Assembly (NCBI GenBank): GCA_963691755.1
Contig: OY829366.1
Coordinates: 558,001-622,000 of the forward strand
Source: Dinoroseobacter sp013215265
GTDB lineage: Bacteria; Pseudomonadota; Alphaproteobacteria; Rhodobacterales; Rhodobacteraceae
Length of the DNA: 64,000 nucleotides
Reading direction: 5' to 3'
Both the position numbers and the translations under genes were made by a program. The stretch's first letter is position 1, and each line of letters opens with the position of its first letter. The notes under the pieces were generated by a model, which did no database searches, was not told where the DNA came from, and saw only the letters and a program-made list of their open reading frames with translations. Shown piece after piece: positions 9,262 through 18,271 of the stretch.

Positions 9262-11265
9262 TTAGCTATGCAAACCCATCGTATCGAGGCGATTGATTGT
9301 CTTGATCGTGGTGTCGAAATCCAACCCGACAGTGTCAAGATACCAAAGCAGGCTCTCAACACGAGGCGCGTTTTCATCAAAGATATGGCTCATGGCATCC
9401 TCGCGCGTGATTTGGCCTTCACGGATTTGGTTTGATCGGAACGTATCAAATTCGCAAAAACCACGCGCGGTGACGTAGATATAGTTATAGAACGGCGCTG
9501 TGCCGTCCCCAATGCGCCATGAACTTGGGCTGTCTGGTGACAATTCAAAGTCGTATTTGCCCAAGAGGGTCTTGTTCACCTCATCTTCGTTCCAAATAAA
9601 ATGGTCAAAGATGAAATAGAAATCGCGGCGAGGCTCGAAATAATATGCAAGGAATGCCGTAAAGGTGTCGAACATTGACTGGTTGATATAACGCGGGTTG
9701 CGCAAAAAATGCCCCGCAAAATAATTGGCCATCTTTGCCTTACGCCCGAAAGACAGGTAGTCGACGCGGGATTTATCAAAATCAGGTGGAACACCGCAGA
9801 AACCCGACTTGAAGTCCGTATTCTCAAGCGGATTTGCGCACCAAAGGTCTAGATCGATCCCAGTTTGCCGCTTGAGGTCATTAACGACTTTAAAGAAGTG
9901 CTTGTCGCCCGCCATGAAGAGAGGCACCAGTCCAAGTTGCGGGCTTTTGAGCCAGGCGGAAATGTTCTTTCGAATGTTTTCTCGTTTGAAAGCCAGATCA
10001 GCAGAAACCAGAATGTTTTGAACGCCTAGCTCACCAGTCATTCGGGCAATGTTGCGGCGCGCCAGATCGGTCACCATGCCCCAATCATAGGTAAAGGTTG
10101 TGGGGCGCAGTCCGAACTCTTCTTTGATGAGATGCAAGCCATAGCAAGAATCTCGACCGCCGCTGAAGGGGACAATCACGTCAGGCTCTTTGCCTGCCCG
10201 GCGGTATTTCTCCAGGGATGCGATGAACGCCTTCTTAGTGTCGACCGGATGCATGTGTGCATATCGCGGTTTGTAGTTCCGGCAGTAGTTGCACACGCCT
10301 GCCGCATCGAAGGAGATATAAGGAAATGTCTCTGGTAGTACACATTTTGTGCACCGTTTGAGCGATTTGAGACTGTCGGGATTGTACCGGATCAACGACA
10401 AGTCACGATCGCCCGACAACTCTGGCAGCTTTAGTTCGCCTAGAACCGTATCTTCGTGTATTGTGTCGTTGTCCCTGGGTACAAACAAAGGAAGGACAGG
10501 CATCTCATCGCTTGAGAGGTTAAAATCTGTGAGTGGGGCAATTGACGCGGTATCAATTACTGCGCCATTTCCAGCCCCCATCCACTCAACGGTGGTGTCG
10601 GTGTCGGGCAAATGCTTTGCGAGGACTGTCTCCAGGATAAATCGCTCGGATGCGAAGATGAAATAGCCATCTTCCAGCATATCCGCGAAATACAGATCGC
10701 CCGTGTTCGTGGCTAATGTGACCATCGAGAGCCGGTCGTCTACCCAAGCGACCGAAGCTGCGCCGAAGAGCTCGGTATAGACCGTCCGGGTGGCGGTAAT
10801 TGGGTCTTGGCCGGATTGCATGGCATCGTTAGCCAGCGCAGCAAGAACCTCTGTGTCGACCTCAGCATTGCGTTCGAGGTTGGCATGTCGTTCCCAAAGC
10901 GTATCCACGTTCACACAGATCCCATTATGGATCATGCTGACATGGCCTTTGCGTACGGGCTGATTGTTCTTGGCTTTCGCTGCCGATCCGTTTGTCACCA
11001 AGCGCGAATGGGCGATCATTGTGGCAGGCGCCTCGATATCTCCAGAAAGCAACGCTTTGTACTCAGGTGCCGAGATCAGTTTCTTGGCGGAGAATGAGCC
11101 CTTCAGTGTGGCCCCCTTCGCCAGTTCTGGCTGGTAGAAATACAGACCTGCGGATTCCTTTCCTCTACTTTCGGACATCACGTAAAGCGCGTTGAGTATA
11201 TCACGTGCTTTTTGAGCGGAGAGATCTGTTTCAGATCTTAGAACAACGCCGAAGATACCACACAT
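9262..11265 (-). CDS. Class II glutamine amidotransferase fused to WbpG-type N-acetyl-sugar amidotransferase
   Basis: A 667-residue bifunctional protein. Residues 1 to about 250 form an Ntn-type glutaminase: nucleophile Cys2 in MCGIFGV, IAHSRLVTNG (84-93), HNG (113-115) and VDTE (136-139), as in GlmS/PurF/AsnB. Residues from about 302 match the WbpG/PseA sugar amidotransferase family: a zinc-knuckle-like pair CTKC (305-308) and CNYC (325-328), then a PP-loop ATPase motif SGGRDS (368-373). In characterised WbpG systems ammonia comes from separate HisH/HisF-like proteins; here the glutaminase is in the same chain. The likely reaction is ATP-dependent amidation of a sugar carboxylate or N-acyl group. 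The nearby TviB/WbpB/WbpD/WbpE-like genes would supply a diacetamido-uronic acid substrate. It lies 3 bases after the flippase gene. Confidence 0.85.
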   Translation of the reverse strand: MCGIFGVVLRSETDLSAQKARDILNALYVMSESRGKESAGLYFYQPELAKGATLKGSFSAKKLISAPEYKALLSGDIEAPATMIAHSRLVTNGSAAKAKNNQPVRKGHVSMIHNGICVNVDTLWERHANLERNAEVDTEVLAALANDAMQSGQDPITATRTVYTELFGAASVAWVDDRLSMVTLATNTGDLYFADMLEDGYFIFASERFILETVLAKHLPDTDTTVEWMGAGNGAVIDTASIAPLTDFNLSSDEMPVLPLFVPRDNDTIHEDTVLGELKLPELSGDRDLSLIRYNPDSLKSLKRCTKCVLPETFPYISFDAAGVCNYCRNYKPRYAHMHPVDTKKAFIASLEKYRRAGKEPDVIVPFSGGRDSCYGLHLIKEEFGLRPTTFTYDWGMVTDLARRNIARMTGELGVQNILVSADLAFKRENIRKNISAWLKSPQLGLVPLFMAGDKHFFKVVNDLKRQTGIDLDLWCANPLENTDFKSGFCGVPPDFDKSRVDYLSFGRKAKMANYFAGHFLRNPRYINQSMFDTFTAFLAYYFEPRRDFYFIFDHFIWNEDEVNKTLLGKYDFELSPDSPSSWRIGDGTAPFYNYIYVTARGFCEFDTFRSNQIREGQITREDAMSHIFDENAPRVESLLWYLDTVGLDFDTTIKTINRLDTMGLHS

Positions 11266-11268
11266 TCT

Positions 11269-12591
11269 TTAAGTCCTACCTGCTGCGGTCCGGTTCCTGA
11301 TGATGTCCCACGGTAACGAGCGTCGCGAGAATAAAACCAGGGCCAATACATTTGCGAAATAGCTGCTTACTGTGCCAAGAGCTGCCCCGGCAATGCCAAA
11401 CACTGGCAACAACAGCAAGGCGAAGATCACATTTGAAGAGACCGTACAGAGCTGTTGTATGGTTTGATAGCCCGGGTGGCCGGTCACCATCATCAAGTTA
11501 TCGAATGGGATAATGGGCGACACGATCACGAGACCTGTCAGGAGGATGAGCAAGCAGACAAAGCCTTCGTTGAGCCCTTTGTCTGGTACAATGAAGAGAT
11601 CAATCCCCTGATAGACGCCCGCAACAGTGCCGGACAGAGCGATCATGACGGGAACAAGGATTTTGCGGGCCTTGCTTTGCAAATTGATCGGCGTGCTCCA
11701 ATCCTCGTTGTCGCTAGCGACGGTCAAAAGCGGATTGAAGTTTATGCGTATCATAGCCAGCACGTGATAAAGACCATCGACTAGCATCGCGGCGAAGCTG
11801 TAGATGCCGACCGCACGATCTTCCAAGAAGAACCCAATTACAAGAACATCAACCCGTGAGTTGAACTCCGCGAACATACCTGCCCCGAGCCCTTTGGCCC
11901 CGAACTTAAAGTGTTTGCTAATCCACGGGCGCGCAAAGTGAAAACGCTCTGCGAGGCCAGCGCGGTAAATGTAGACAAATGCGGTCGCAGAGGTCAGGAG
12001 CTCGGCAACCCCAAAGCTGATGGCGGCATACGCGATCGGCGCATGTGAGAATGCAACTACCGCCACCACAATCATCACAAGAATGTACCGCATCGCTTGA
12101 AGGATCGCGAACGCACGCATGTGCCGGAGCCCATTCAAATAAGCAAGAAGCACCTTGTTAAGCGGAAAGATAATCAGACCAAAGGCCGCAAAGCTGGTTG
12201 CCACTCCGACACGGTCGCTTTCGAACAGTCGTCCGATATCGTCCGACAGGGCATAGACAATGGCGGCCGAGATCAGCCCTAGCCCGAGTGTTACACCGCA
12301 TGCGGTTCCAAGGATCGCGGAACGCTCATAGCTGTCGGTTGTGCTTGGGACATGGCGCAATACTGAGTAATGAATACCAAGCACGGCAAATTGGGAGCCA
12401 ACGATGTAAAGGGCGTAGGCTTGGTTGAAAACGCCCAGTGCTGCTGCGTCGCGTACGCCAGTGATGATAATGTTGATCGCGATGCCACTTATGGCGAGCA
12501 CAATGAAGCTGCCCAGTGTATATGCGATGTCGCGGCCCAGCTTTTCCTTCATGCCTTGCGGCACAATGTTAGTCAGCCTTTGTAGCATCAT
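11269..12591 (-). CDS. Polysaccharide flippase (Wzx/MATE-like)
   Basis: Integral membrane protein of about 440 residues with some 12-14 hydrophobic helices and the look of the Wzx/RfbX branch of the MOP superfamily, which moves undecaprenyl-linked oligosaccharides across the inner membrane. The N-terminus runs LGRDIAYTLGSFIVLAISG and the rest alternates hydrophobic blocks with short charged loops. Several ATG codons are possible (12615, 12591, 12588, 12552); I used 12591, which overlaps the upstream GT2 gene by 23 bases, but the true start could be 12552. It is followed after 3 bases by the amidotransferase fusion. It is probably the transporter for the repeat unit of this locus. Confidence 0.8.
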   Translation of the reverse strand: MMLQRLTNIVPQGMKEKLGRDIAYTLGSFIVLAISGIAINIIITGVRDAAALGVFNQAYALYIVGSQFAVLGIHYSVLRHVPSTTDSYERSAILGTACGVTLGLGLISAAIVYALSDDIGRLFESDRVGVATSFAAFGLIIFPLNKVLLAYLNGLRHMRAFAILQAMRYILVMIVVAVVAFSHAPIAYAAISFGVAELLTSATAFVYIYRAGLAERFHFARPWISKHFKFGAKGLGAGMFAEFNSRVDVLVIGFFLEDRAVGIYSFAAMLVDGLYHVLAMIRINFNPLLTVASDNEDWSTPINLQSKARKILVPVMIALSGTVAGVYQGIDLFIVPDKGLNEGFVCLLILLTGLVIVSPIIPFDNLMMVTGHPGYQTIQQLCTVSSNVIFALLLLPVFGIAGAALGTVSSYFANVLALVLFSRRSLPWDIIRNRTAAGRT

Positions 12592-13588
12592 TGGGGACCT
12601 TTGCGGGAGGCGCAATATTGCGATTTTTTAGCGGCGGATTGAGGTCCTTGTTCTCCTCGTAGTCGAACCACATCGCAAAGGTGAAGGCATTGAACGAAAT
12701 CGATGACAAGAACAGCAGCGTCAGCAACGTGATCTCAGGCACAGCGCCGGTACTAATCCAGACCCAGAAAAAGCGAACCGTGAACACAACTCCCAAAAGT
12801 GCGGTCATGAAGCTAAAAGCATAAAAGAACACCAACGGATGAAAGTTCCGGATGATGTACTTCTCCTTCAAGCGCCAGAAGAAAAGGCGGATGATCAAAC
12901 CGCCAATTGAAAAGATCACTTTACGGATGTTGATCCCAGACTTTTCACCCACGTGATAAACGGGCTCGATTGGAACATCGACAACGCGCATATTTTCAAC
13001 GTTGAGTTTAACCAGCAGATCATTTGGCTGACCGTAACGTTTGAACATCTTATCCCAGTCGATCACCCCAAGCGCATGCGCGTTTATGGCTGTGTAGCCC
13101 GTCTGGCTGTCCGCGACGCGCCAGTATCCCGAAGCGATCTTGGTAAGAAGCGAGAGTGCTGAGTTCCCGAAAAACCGGATCTTGGGTATCTTCTTAAATG
13201 CCTCACCGGTGACGAGACGATTACCTTTGGTGTAGTCAGCGATATTATCGACCACCGGATCCATGATCGCCGGCAGGTCGTTCGGGTCCATCTGGCCATC
13301 GCCGGCCATCACTACTGCGATGTCGTAATCATTATCACGAGCCCATTTGTAGCCAGTGGCGATTGCGCCACCAACACCCTGGTTGACCACATGTTCGATT
13401 AATTTAACACGGCCTGACTTGTAGCCTTCTGATGCTCGCACGACTTTTGATGTTTGATCCTGTGAGCAGTCATTGATGATGACAATCTTGTCGACACATT
13501 CCGGCATGGTCTTGATGACGAGCCGATCAATCTGTGTTTCTTCATTATGGGCTGGAACGACAACAGCCACTTTCTTGCCACGGTACAT
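12569..13588 (-). CDS. GT2 family glycosyltransferase (polyprenyl-phosphate sugar synthase-like)
   Basis: A 339-residue enzyme with a GT-A domain opening VAVVVPAHNEE, a conserved IINDCSQDQT loop and the nucleotide/metal-binding AGDGQMDP segment near residue 96, typical of dolichyl-phosphate mannose/glucose synthase-like GT2 enzymes. Two hydrophobic helices at the C-terminus (about 250-270 and 280-305) anchor it in the inner membrane. It may make the polyprenyl-phosphate sugar donor that the membrane transferase at 6668 would use; both lie in the same minus-strand run. It is the promoter-proximal gene of that run, with a divergent 235-base gap to the dehydratase gene. Confidence 0.85.
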   Translation of the reverse strand: MYRGKKVAVVVPAHNEETQIDRLVIKTMPECVDKIVIINDCSQDQTSKVVRASEGYKSGRVKLIEHVVNQGVGGAIATGYKWARDNDYDIAVVMAGDGQMDPNDLPAIMDPVVDNIADYTKGNRLVTGEAFKKIPKIRFFGNSALSLLTKIASGYWRVADSQTGYTAINAHALGVIDWDKMFKRYGQPNDLLVKLNVENMRVVDVPIEPVYHVGEKSGINIRKVIFSIGGLIIRLFFWRLKEKYIIRNFHPLVFFYAFSFMTALLGVVFTVRFFWVWISTGAVPEITLLTLLFLSSISFNAFTFAMWFDYEENKDLNPPLKNRNIAPPAKVPNDATKAD

Positions 13589-13823
13589 ATCAGAGATCTT
13601 TGGGATTAGTTAGGGGGATAGGGCATTGTCTGCCCCGAGTTCTTTGCTGGCCTATCAGAAACCTTCCTTGAGACAACCCTATATCGGGCGCACTTGCAGG
13701 GCCGATGCAAGCATGTAACAGAGAATATCAGTGTATTGGCAATCACTATTGGCTGGATTGAGGGCATCGCTTTGTCTATCAAGGATATAGCTCTTCTACG
13801 AAAGACAATTGTACCCAGCGTTT

Positions 13824-15698
13824 ATGCATAGCTCGTTCATGAAATTATCCAGGGAGGTGAAGCAAGCTGCTTGGATCGCTCTGGACGCCTTGCTGATCCC
13901 GGCCTGCCTACTCTCGGCTTATGTATTGAGATTGGGCACGTTCGCACCTTTCGCTGTGCATGACTTTTCGCTGTGGCTATTTCTCTTGCTTGTTATAGCG
14001 GGAACTGGTTTTGGATATGTTGCCCAGCTACACCTGATCAAGCTGAATGCTCTTGAGCTGAACGCAATCGTGCGGATCGGTTTGGTTGCGATGGGTTTGG
14101 CCGTGACCTCCATGGTGTTGAGTTATATACTTGAATCTTGGGCTCCGCGATCGGTCCCGCTCATCTTTGGCGTCTTGATGTTCTGTGGCATGCTGGGGCT
14201 ACGCGGCTTGGGGCTTGCCGTCCTTACCCTTTGGGAAAGTCTAGGGTCTGATCGGGTCCCTGTTGCGATCTACGGTGCTGGGGCTGCGGGTATCCAGCTT
14301 GCGGTTGCCTTGAGACAAAGTATGGAACTGGCGCCGCGCCTCTTTGTCGATGATAATCCTGCATTGAACGGCCTGATCGTGTCAGGACTTAAGGTAAAAT
14401 CGCCCAATCGCTTGAAAGACCTCGTCGCAACAGGCCAAATTGAGCGGGTTCTGCTGGCCATGCCGTCCCTGTCTCGTGCGCGCCAAGATGCACTTTTGAT
14501 GCGTTTGTCCCATCTGGAGTGCGAAGTTCAGATACTGCCATCTTATGTTGATCTGATTACCGGCAAAGCAGATGAAAATACACTGCGCCCGGTAAGCCCT
14601 GACGCACTTCTAGGGCGTGATAAGGTGGATCTGGATATTCCGGATGTTGCCAAGGCCTATGCCGGCCGGGTCGTAATGGTCACGGGTGCAGGCGGGTCCA
14701 TTGGATATGAGCTTTGCAGCCAGCTGGTCGGCACTGCGCCTGCGCATATTGTGCTTTTTGAGCGCACGGAACTGGCGCTGTATCACATCAATCGTGAGTT
14801 GCGTTCTAAAGCAGAGGCAAACGGGATCACGGTGTCAGCGCGTCTTGGTTCGGTGACGGATCCGGCGCGCGTTTCTGCGGTTATGAAAGAAACAGGTGTC
14901 GAGATTGTCTTGCACGCAGCTGCCTACAAGCATGTTCCGCTTGTCGAGGAGAACGAGCTAGAGGGCGCGCGCAACAATGTGATTGGTACCCGGGTGGTTG
15001 CGGAAGCGGCGTTGGCTCAGGGCTGCGAGAGGTTTATCCTCATTTCCACGGACAAGGCTGTTCGACCGACCAGCGTCATGGGAGCCACCAAGCGGATGGC
15101 TGAAATGGTGGTGCAGGATCTGCAAGGACGGAGCGACACAACCAAATTTTCGATGGTACGATTCGGGAATGTTCTGGGGTCCTCGGGATCTGTGCTTCCT
15201 CTTTTTGAAAGCCAGATCCGCCGGGGTGGACCTGTGACGGTTACCCATCCTGAGGTGACACGGTTCTTCATGACGATCCCGGAAGCAGCGCGTCTGGTTC
15301 TTCTTGCAGGAGCTTATGCCAAGGGCGGCGATGTCTTCGTTCTGGATATGGGCGAACCAATTAAGATCATTGATGTCGCCCGGCGCATGATAGAGCTTTC
15401 AGGCCGCCAAGTTCTGGAGCAGGGTATCGGTGACATAGAGATCGAGATTATCGGGTTGCGGCCCGGTGAAAAGCTTTTTGAAGAGCTTTTGATTGATGAT
15501 CACAATCTTCGCTCGACGCCCCACGAGAAGATAAAACGCGCAGAAGAAAAGACACTCAGCCAGATTGAAACCGCTGCGATGTTACGCGAGTTAGTGCGGG
15601 TTTTGAACACAAGCGATATTAAAGGATTGAGAACACTGCTTGAGGCCAAGGTTGATGGATATTGTCATCAGGATGATGTGTCTACCCAACTGGGGTGA
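13824..15698 (+). CDS. Nucleotide-sugar 4,6-dehydratase, PglF/WbpM/CapD type
   Basis: Membrane-bound UDP-HexNAc 4,6-dehydratase-like protein, about 624 residues, the usual length for PglF/WbpM. Four hydrophobic segments fill the first 130 or so residues. A CoA-binding-like Rossmann region follows (IYGAGAAGIQLAVAL), then the catalytic SDR domain with VTGAGGSIGYELC. The active-site motif is VMGATK, so a methionine stands in place of the usual SDR tyrosine, as in WbpM-type enzymes. It should form the 4-keto-6-deoxy sugar used by the aminotransferase and acetyltransferase on the opposite strand. The start could be ATG 13824, ATG 13839 or TTG 13809; no strong ribosome-binding site decides. Its stop codon directly abuts the stop of the convergent aminotransferase gene with no base between. 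Confidence 0.9.
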   Translation: MHSSFMKLSREVKQAAWIALDALLIPACLLSAYVLRLGTFAPFAVHDFSLWLFLLLVIAGTGFGYVAQLHLIKLNALELNAIVRIGLVAMGLAVTSMVLSYILESWAPRSVPLIFGVLMFCGMLGLRGLGLAVLTLWESLGSDRVPVAIYGAGAAGIQLAVALRQSMELAPRLFVDDNPALNGLIVSGLKVKSPNRLKDLVATGQIERVLLAMPSLSRARQDALLMRLSHLECEVQILPSYVDLITGKADENTLRPVSPDALLGRDKVDLDIPDVAKAYAGRVVMVTGAGGSIGYELCSQLVGTAPAHIVLFERTELALYHINRELRSKAEANGITVSARLGSVTDPARVSAVMKETGVEIVLHAAAYKHVPLVEENELEGARNNVIGTRVVAEAALAQGCERFILISTDKAVRPTSVMGATKRMAEMVVQDLQGRSDTTKFSMVRFGNVLGSSGSVLPLFESQIRRGGPVTVTHPEVTRFFMTIPEAARLVLLAGAYAKGGDVFVLDMGEPIKIIDVARRMIELSGRQVLEQGIGDIEIEIIGLRPGEKLFEELLIDDHNLRSTPHEKIKRAEEKTLSQIETAAMLRELVRVLNTSDIKGLRTLLEAKVDGYCHQDDVSTQLG

Positions 15699-16862
15699 CT
15701 AGTCGTCTTTGCTGCAAGCTTGAATGACCCTGGAGGTTTTTGCGATCTCCGCCTCACTTAAGCTCGGATGCACCAGAAACATGAGACTGGTCTCACCCAA
15801 CTCCTGGGCCGCGGGCAAGCGCTGCGGCAACGCGCCAAACGCTTTCTCACGGTAGATCTCGGAGCAAGATCCAGAAAAACACGGTACGCCTGCCGCATTG
15901 ATGTGTTCCATGATCGCGTCCCGCAGCTTTGCATTGCCGTTGACGAATACATAAGCCTTATAGAATGCGTGAGTGACTGCATTAGGAACGGTGGGCACTC
16001 GGAACAGGGGATTGGCGCGCGCGGCTTCGAAAATGCGCTCTGAATTGCGCGTTCGCGCGGCGCGCCAGTCGGGCATACGGTCCAGCTGGATCTGTCCAAT
16101 GGCCGACTGAGCCTCCGTCAAACGCCAATTGGTCCCTATGCTTTCGTGGAGCCATCGGAATCCGGGCTCGTGTTGGCGTTCATAGACGGCTTCCCAGCTC
16201 TTGCCGTGATCTTTGTAGGCCCACATACGGCGCCAAAGAGTGTCGTCATTGCACGTGACCATGCCCCCCTCGCCCCCTGTGGTCATGATCTTGTCCTGAC
16301 AGAAGGACCATGCCGCCACATCTCCGAGCCCTCCGACGGGTTCCCTGTTGAAAGCCGCACCATGGGCTTGAGCGCAATCTTCGATCAGTTTGATCCCATG
16401 TGGCGCTGCGAGGGCGCGAAACCCTTCCATATCACATGGCCAGCCCGCCAAATGCACGCATATGATGGCTTTCGTATTAGGGTTGATATGGGGGGAAGCA
16501 GTTGCAGGCGTAATGTTCTGGCTGTCTCGGTCGACATCTGCAAAAATCGGCTTAGCGCCTGCGTTGACCACTGCAGACGCCGAGGCGATGAAGCTCCGGG
16601 GTGTGACTATCACTTCATCATCAGCGGAGCCGCCATACGCTGTTCCGATCCCTAGACCTTGCAGAGCAAGGTTCAGCGCGACAGTCCCGTTCGCCAATGC
16701 AATAGCATGCTTTGTATTTGCAAACTTCGCAAACCGACGCTCAAACTCTCGTCCGATTGTGCCTGTCCAATAATTGACGCGGCCTGAGAGGATCACGTCA
16801 CGCACGGCATCAGCTTCTTCATGCGTGAAGTGAGGCCAGGGTGAAAAAGGTCCATTCAACAT
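15699..16862 (-). CDS. DegT/DnrJ/EryC1 sugar aminotransferase, PglE-like
   Basis: PLP-dependent nucleotide-sugar aminotransferase of 387 residues. The PLP-binding lysine is K191 in QDKIMTTGGEGG, with the EDCAQAHGA motif near residue 161 and RSFIASASAV near 89 as in the family. With the PglD-like acetyltransferase, PglC-like transferase and the PglF-type dehydratase it would complete UDP-2,4-diacetamido-trideoxyhexose (diNAcBac-type) synthesis by adding the 4-amino group. It is the third gene of the minus-strand trio, 3 bases after pglD. The exact sugar (bacillosamine or an epimer) cannot be read from the sequence. Confidence 0.87.
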   Translation of the reverse strand: MLNGPFSPWPHFTHEEADAVRDVILSGRVNYWTGTIGREFERRFAKFANTKHAIALANGTVALNLALQGLGIGTAYGGSADDEVIVTPRSFIASASAVVNAGAKPIFADVDRDSQNITPATASPHINPNTKAIICVHLAGWPCDMEGFRALAAPHGIKLIEDCAQAHGAAFNREPVGGLGDVAAWSFCQDKIMTTGGEGGMVTCNDDTLWRRMWAYKDHGKSWEAVYERQHEPGFRWLHESIGTNWRLTEAQSAIGQIQLDRMPDWRAARTRNSERIFEAARANPLFRVPTVPNAVTHAFYKAYVFVNGNAKLRDAIMEHINAAGVPCFSGSCSEIYREKAFGALPQRLPAAQELGETSLMFLVHPSLSEAEIAKTSRVIQACSKDD

Positions 16863-16865
16863 AGC

Positions 16866-17459
16866 TTAAATCTCTTTGGCCGGAACACCGCCCATGCGCG
16901 CTCCGTCACCAATATCTTTGATAGCCGTAGACCCTGCTCCGAGCATGACATCTGCGCCTACCCTGATCCCTTCCCGGAGCACTGCACCAATCCCGATCCA
17001 GCTACGCGCCCCGATATGCACACCACCGGCCAGACGCGCGCCGGGCGCGATATGCACGGCATCTTCCAGCGCGCAGTCATGATCGACGCTGGCGCCTGTA
17101 TTGATGATGCAGCCGCGCCCCGCCACGGTAAAGGCGCCAATTACTGCGCCTGCACAGACGACGCACCCCGCCCCGAGGCGCGCATGCGGCGACACCACAG
17201 CAGATGGATGGATCAGCGTTTCCGGAGCAATCGCATGGGTGCCTAGCAGATCAAATCGTGCTTGATTCTGCCCGATACCGAGCGCAAATGGCTGACCCTC
17301 CAGAGCATTCAAAGACCCCGAAATAGGCCATGCCCCGCTCCGGATCAGCTTTGGCCAGCGGTCATCGAGAAACTGGATACCATCATACCCGCAGGCCTCG
17401 GCAATATCGGCCACCACGCGTCCATGCCCGCCGGCGCCAAGGATTGTCAGCCCTGTCAC
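16866..17459 (-). CDS. Sugar O/N-acetyltransferase, PglD/NeuD type
   Basis: A 197-residue left-handed beta-helix acetyltransferase. The N-terminal UDP-sugar-binding Rossmann half opens TGLTILGAGGHGRVVADIAEA, and the C-terminal half has hexapeptide repeats with the catalytic histidine region ASVDHDCALED. PglD-type enzymes acetylate the 4-amino group of UDP-4-amino sugars. I chose GTG 17459 because AAGGGGAG lies about 7 bases upstream and it overlaps the stop of the upstream pglC gene by 4 bases; a longer frame to 17546 lies wholly inside that gene and adds an unrelated N-terminus. Confidence 0.87.
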   Translation of the reverse strand: MTGLTILGAGGHGRVVADIAEACGYDGIQFLDDRWPKLIRSGAWPISGSLNALEGQPFALGIGQNQARFDLLGTHAIAPETLIHPSAVVSPHARLGAGCVVCAGAVIGAFTVAGRGCIINTGASVDHDCALEDAVHIAPGARLAGGVHIGARSWIGIGAVLREGIRVGADVMLGAGSTAIKDIGDGARMGGVPAKEI

Positions 17460-18061
17460 AATTGCTCCCCTTTGAACGGAGGCATCGTAGCTTCGCCAGC
17501 GGCCGAGATGCCCTCGCGTCGTACCACTTTGGCCACCGTGCGCCAAACGATCTTAAGATCAAGCCAAAGCGAGCGATTGTCCACATACCAGACATCCAGA
17601 GCAAATTTTTCGGGCCAGCTGATCGCATTGCGCCCATTTATCTGCGCCCATCCGGTGATACCAGGTCGCAGCTCATGACGGCGGGCCTGTTCAGGAGAAT
17701 AGAGCGGCAAGTATTCCATCAGCAGCGGCCGCGGCCCTACAAGGCTCATATCGCCTTTCAGGACATTGATAAGTTCCGGTAATTCATCCAGCGAACTGCT
17801 GCGCAGTTTCCGGCCCAAAGGTGTGAGCCGTTCGGCATCAGGCAATAGTGTTCCATCTCTAGTGCGGGCATCGCGCATGCTGCGGAACTTGAGCATCTCA
17901 AACGGAACACCGTCCCGGCCCGGGCGTGTTTGGCAAAAAAGTACCGGTCGTCCCATGTCGCGCCAGATCATGATCCAAACACAAAGCACCAAAGGCGCAA
18001 GAAGCAAAAGGCCTAGCGCTGCTCCGATGACATCAATCGTGCGTTTTAGTGTCCAGCTCAT
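17456..18061 (-). CDS. Initiating phosphoglycosyl transferase, PglC/WcaJ-like
   Basis: A 201-residue monotopic phosphoglycosyl transferase of the bacterial sugar transferase family. It has the N-terminal KRTIDVIGAALGLLLLAPL re-entrant helix, KFRSMR, the catalytic region SLDELPELINVLKGDMSLVGPRP split over about residues 89-110, and the PGITGWAQINGR motif. The short length without extra N-terminal membrane helices matches PglC. It would transfer a phospho-sugar, probably the diacetamido sugar made by its neighbours, from UDP to undecaprenyl phosphate, starting repeat-unit assembly. It is first in the pglC-pglD-pglE run and diverges from tviB across a 210-base gap that should hold both promoters. 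Confidence 0.9.
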   Translation of the reverse strand: MSWTLKRTIDVIGAALGLLLLAPLVLCVWIMIWRDMGRPVLFCQTRPGRDGVPFEMLKFRSMRDARTRDGTLLPDAERLTPLGRKLRSSSLDELPELINVLKGDMSLVGPRPLLMEYLPLYSPEQARRHELRPGITGWAQINGRNAISWPEKFALDVWYVDNRSLWLDLKIVWRTVAKVVRREGISAAGEATMPPFKGEQL

Positions 18062-18271
18062 GGTGTTCTCGATGCGAGTGTCTTTGGTCCCAGTTAGGCG
18101 TTTTCTTGGCCATGATAAACTGTGCGCAAGGTATTATCTATTGTTGTATAAGAGACCACATGTTAGGCGCTCAATCTGGCGATAAAAACAGATTTCTCAT
18201 CTGAGTGATAGTGGTCAGTGCGGCAGCTTCTGATCCGAAAACACAAAAACAGATGAATCGGTGTGAGTGCT

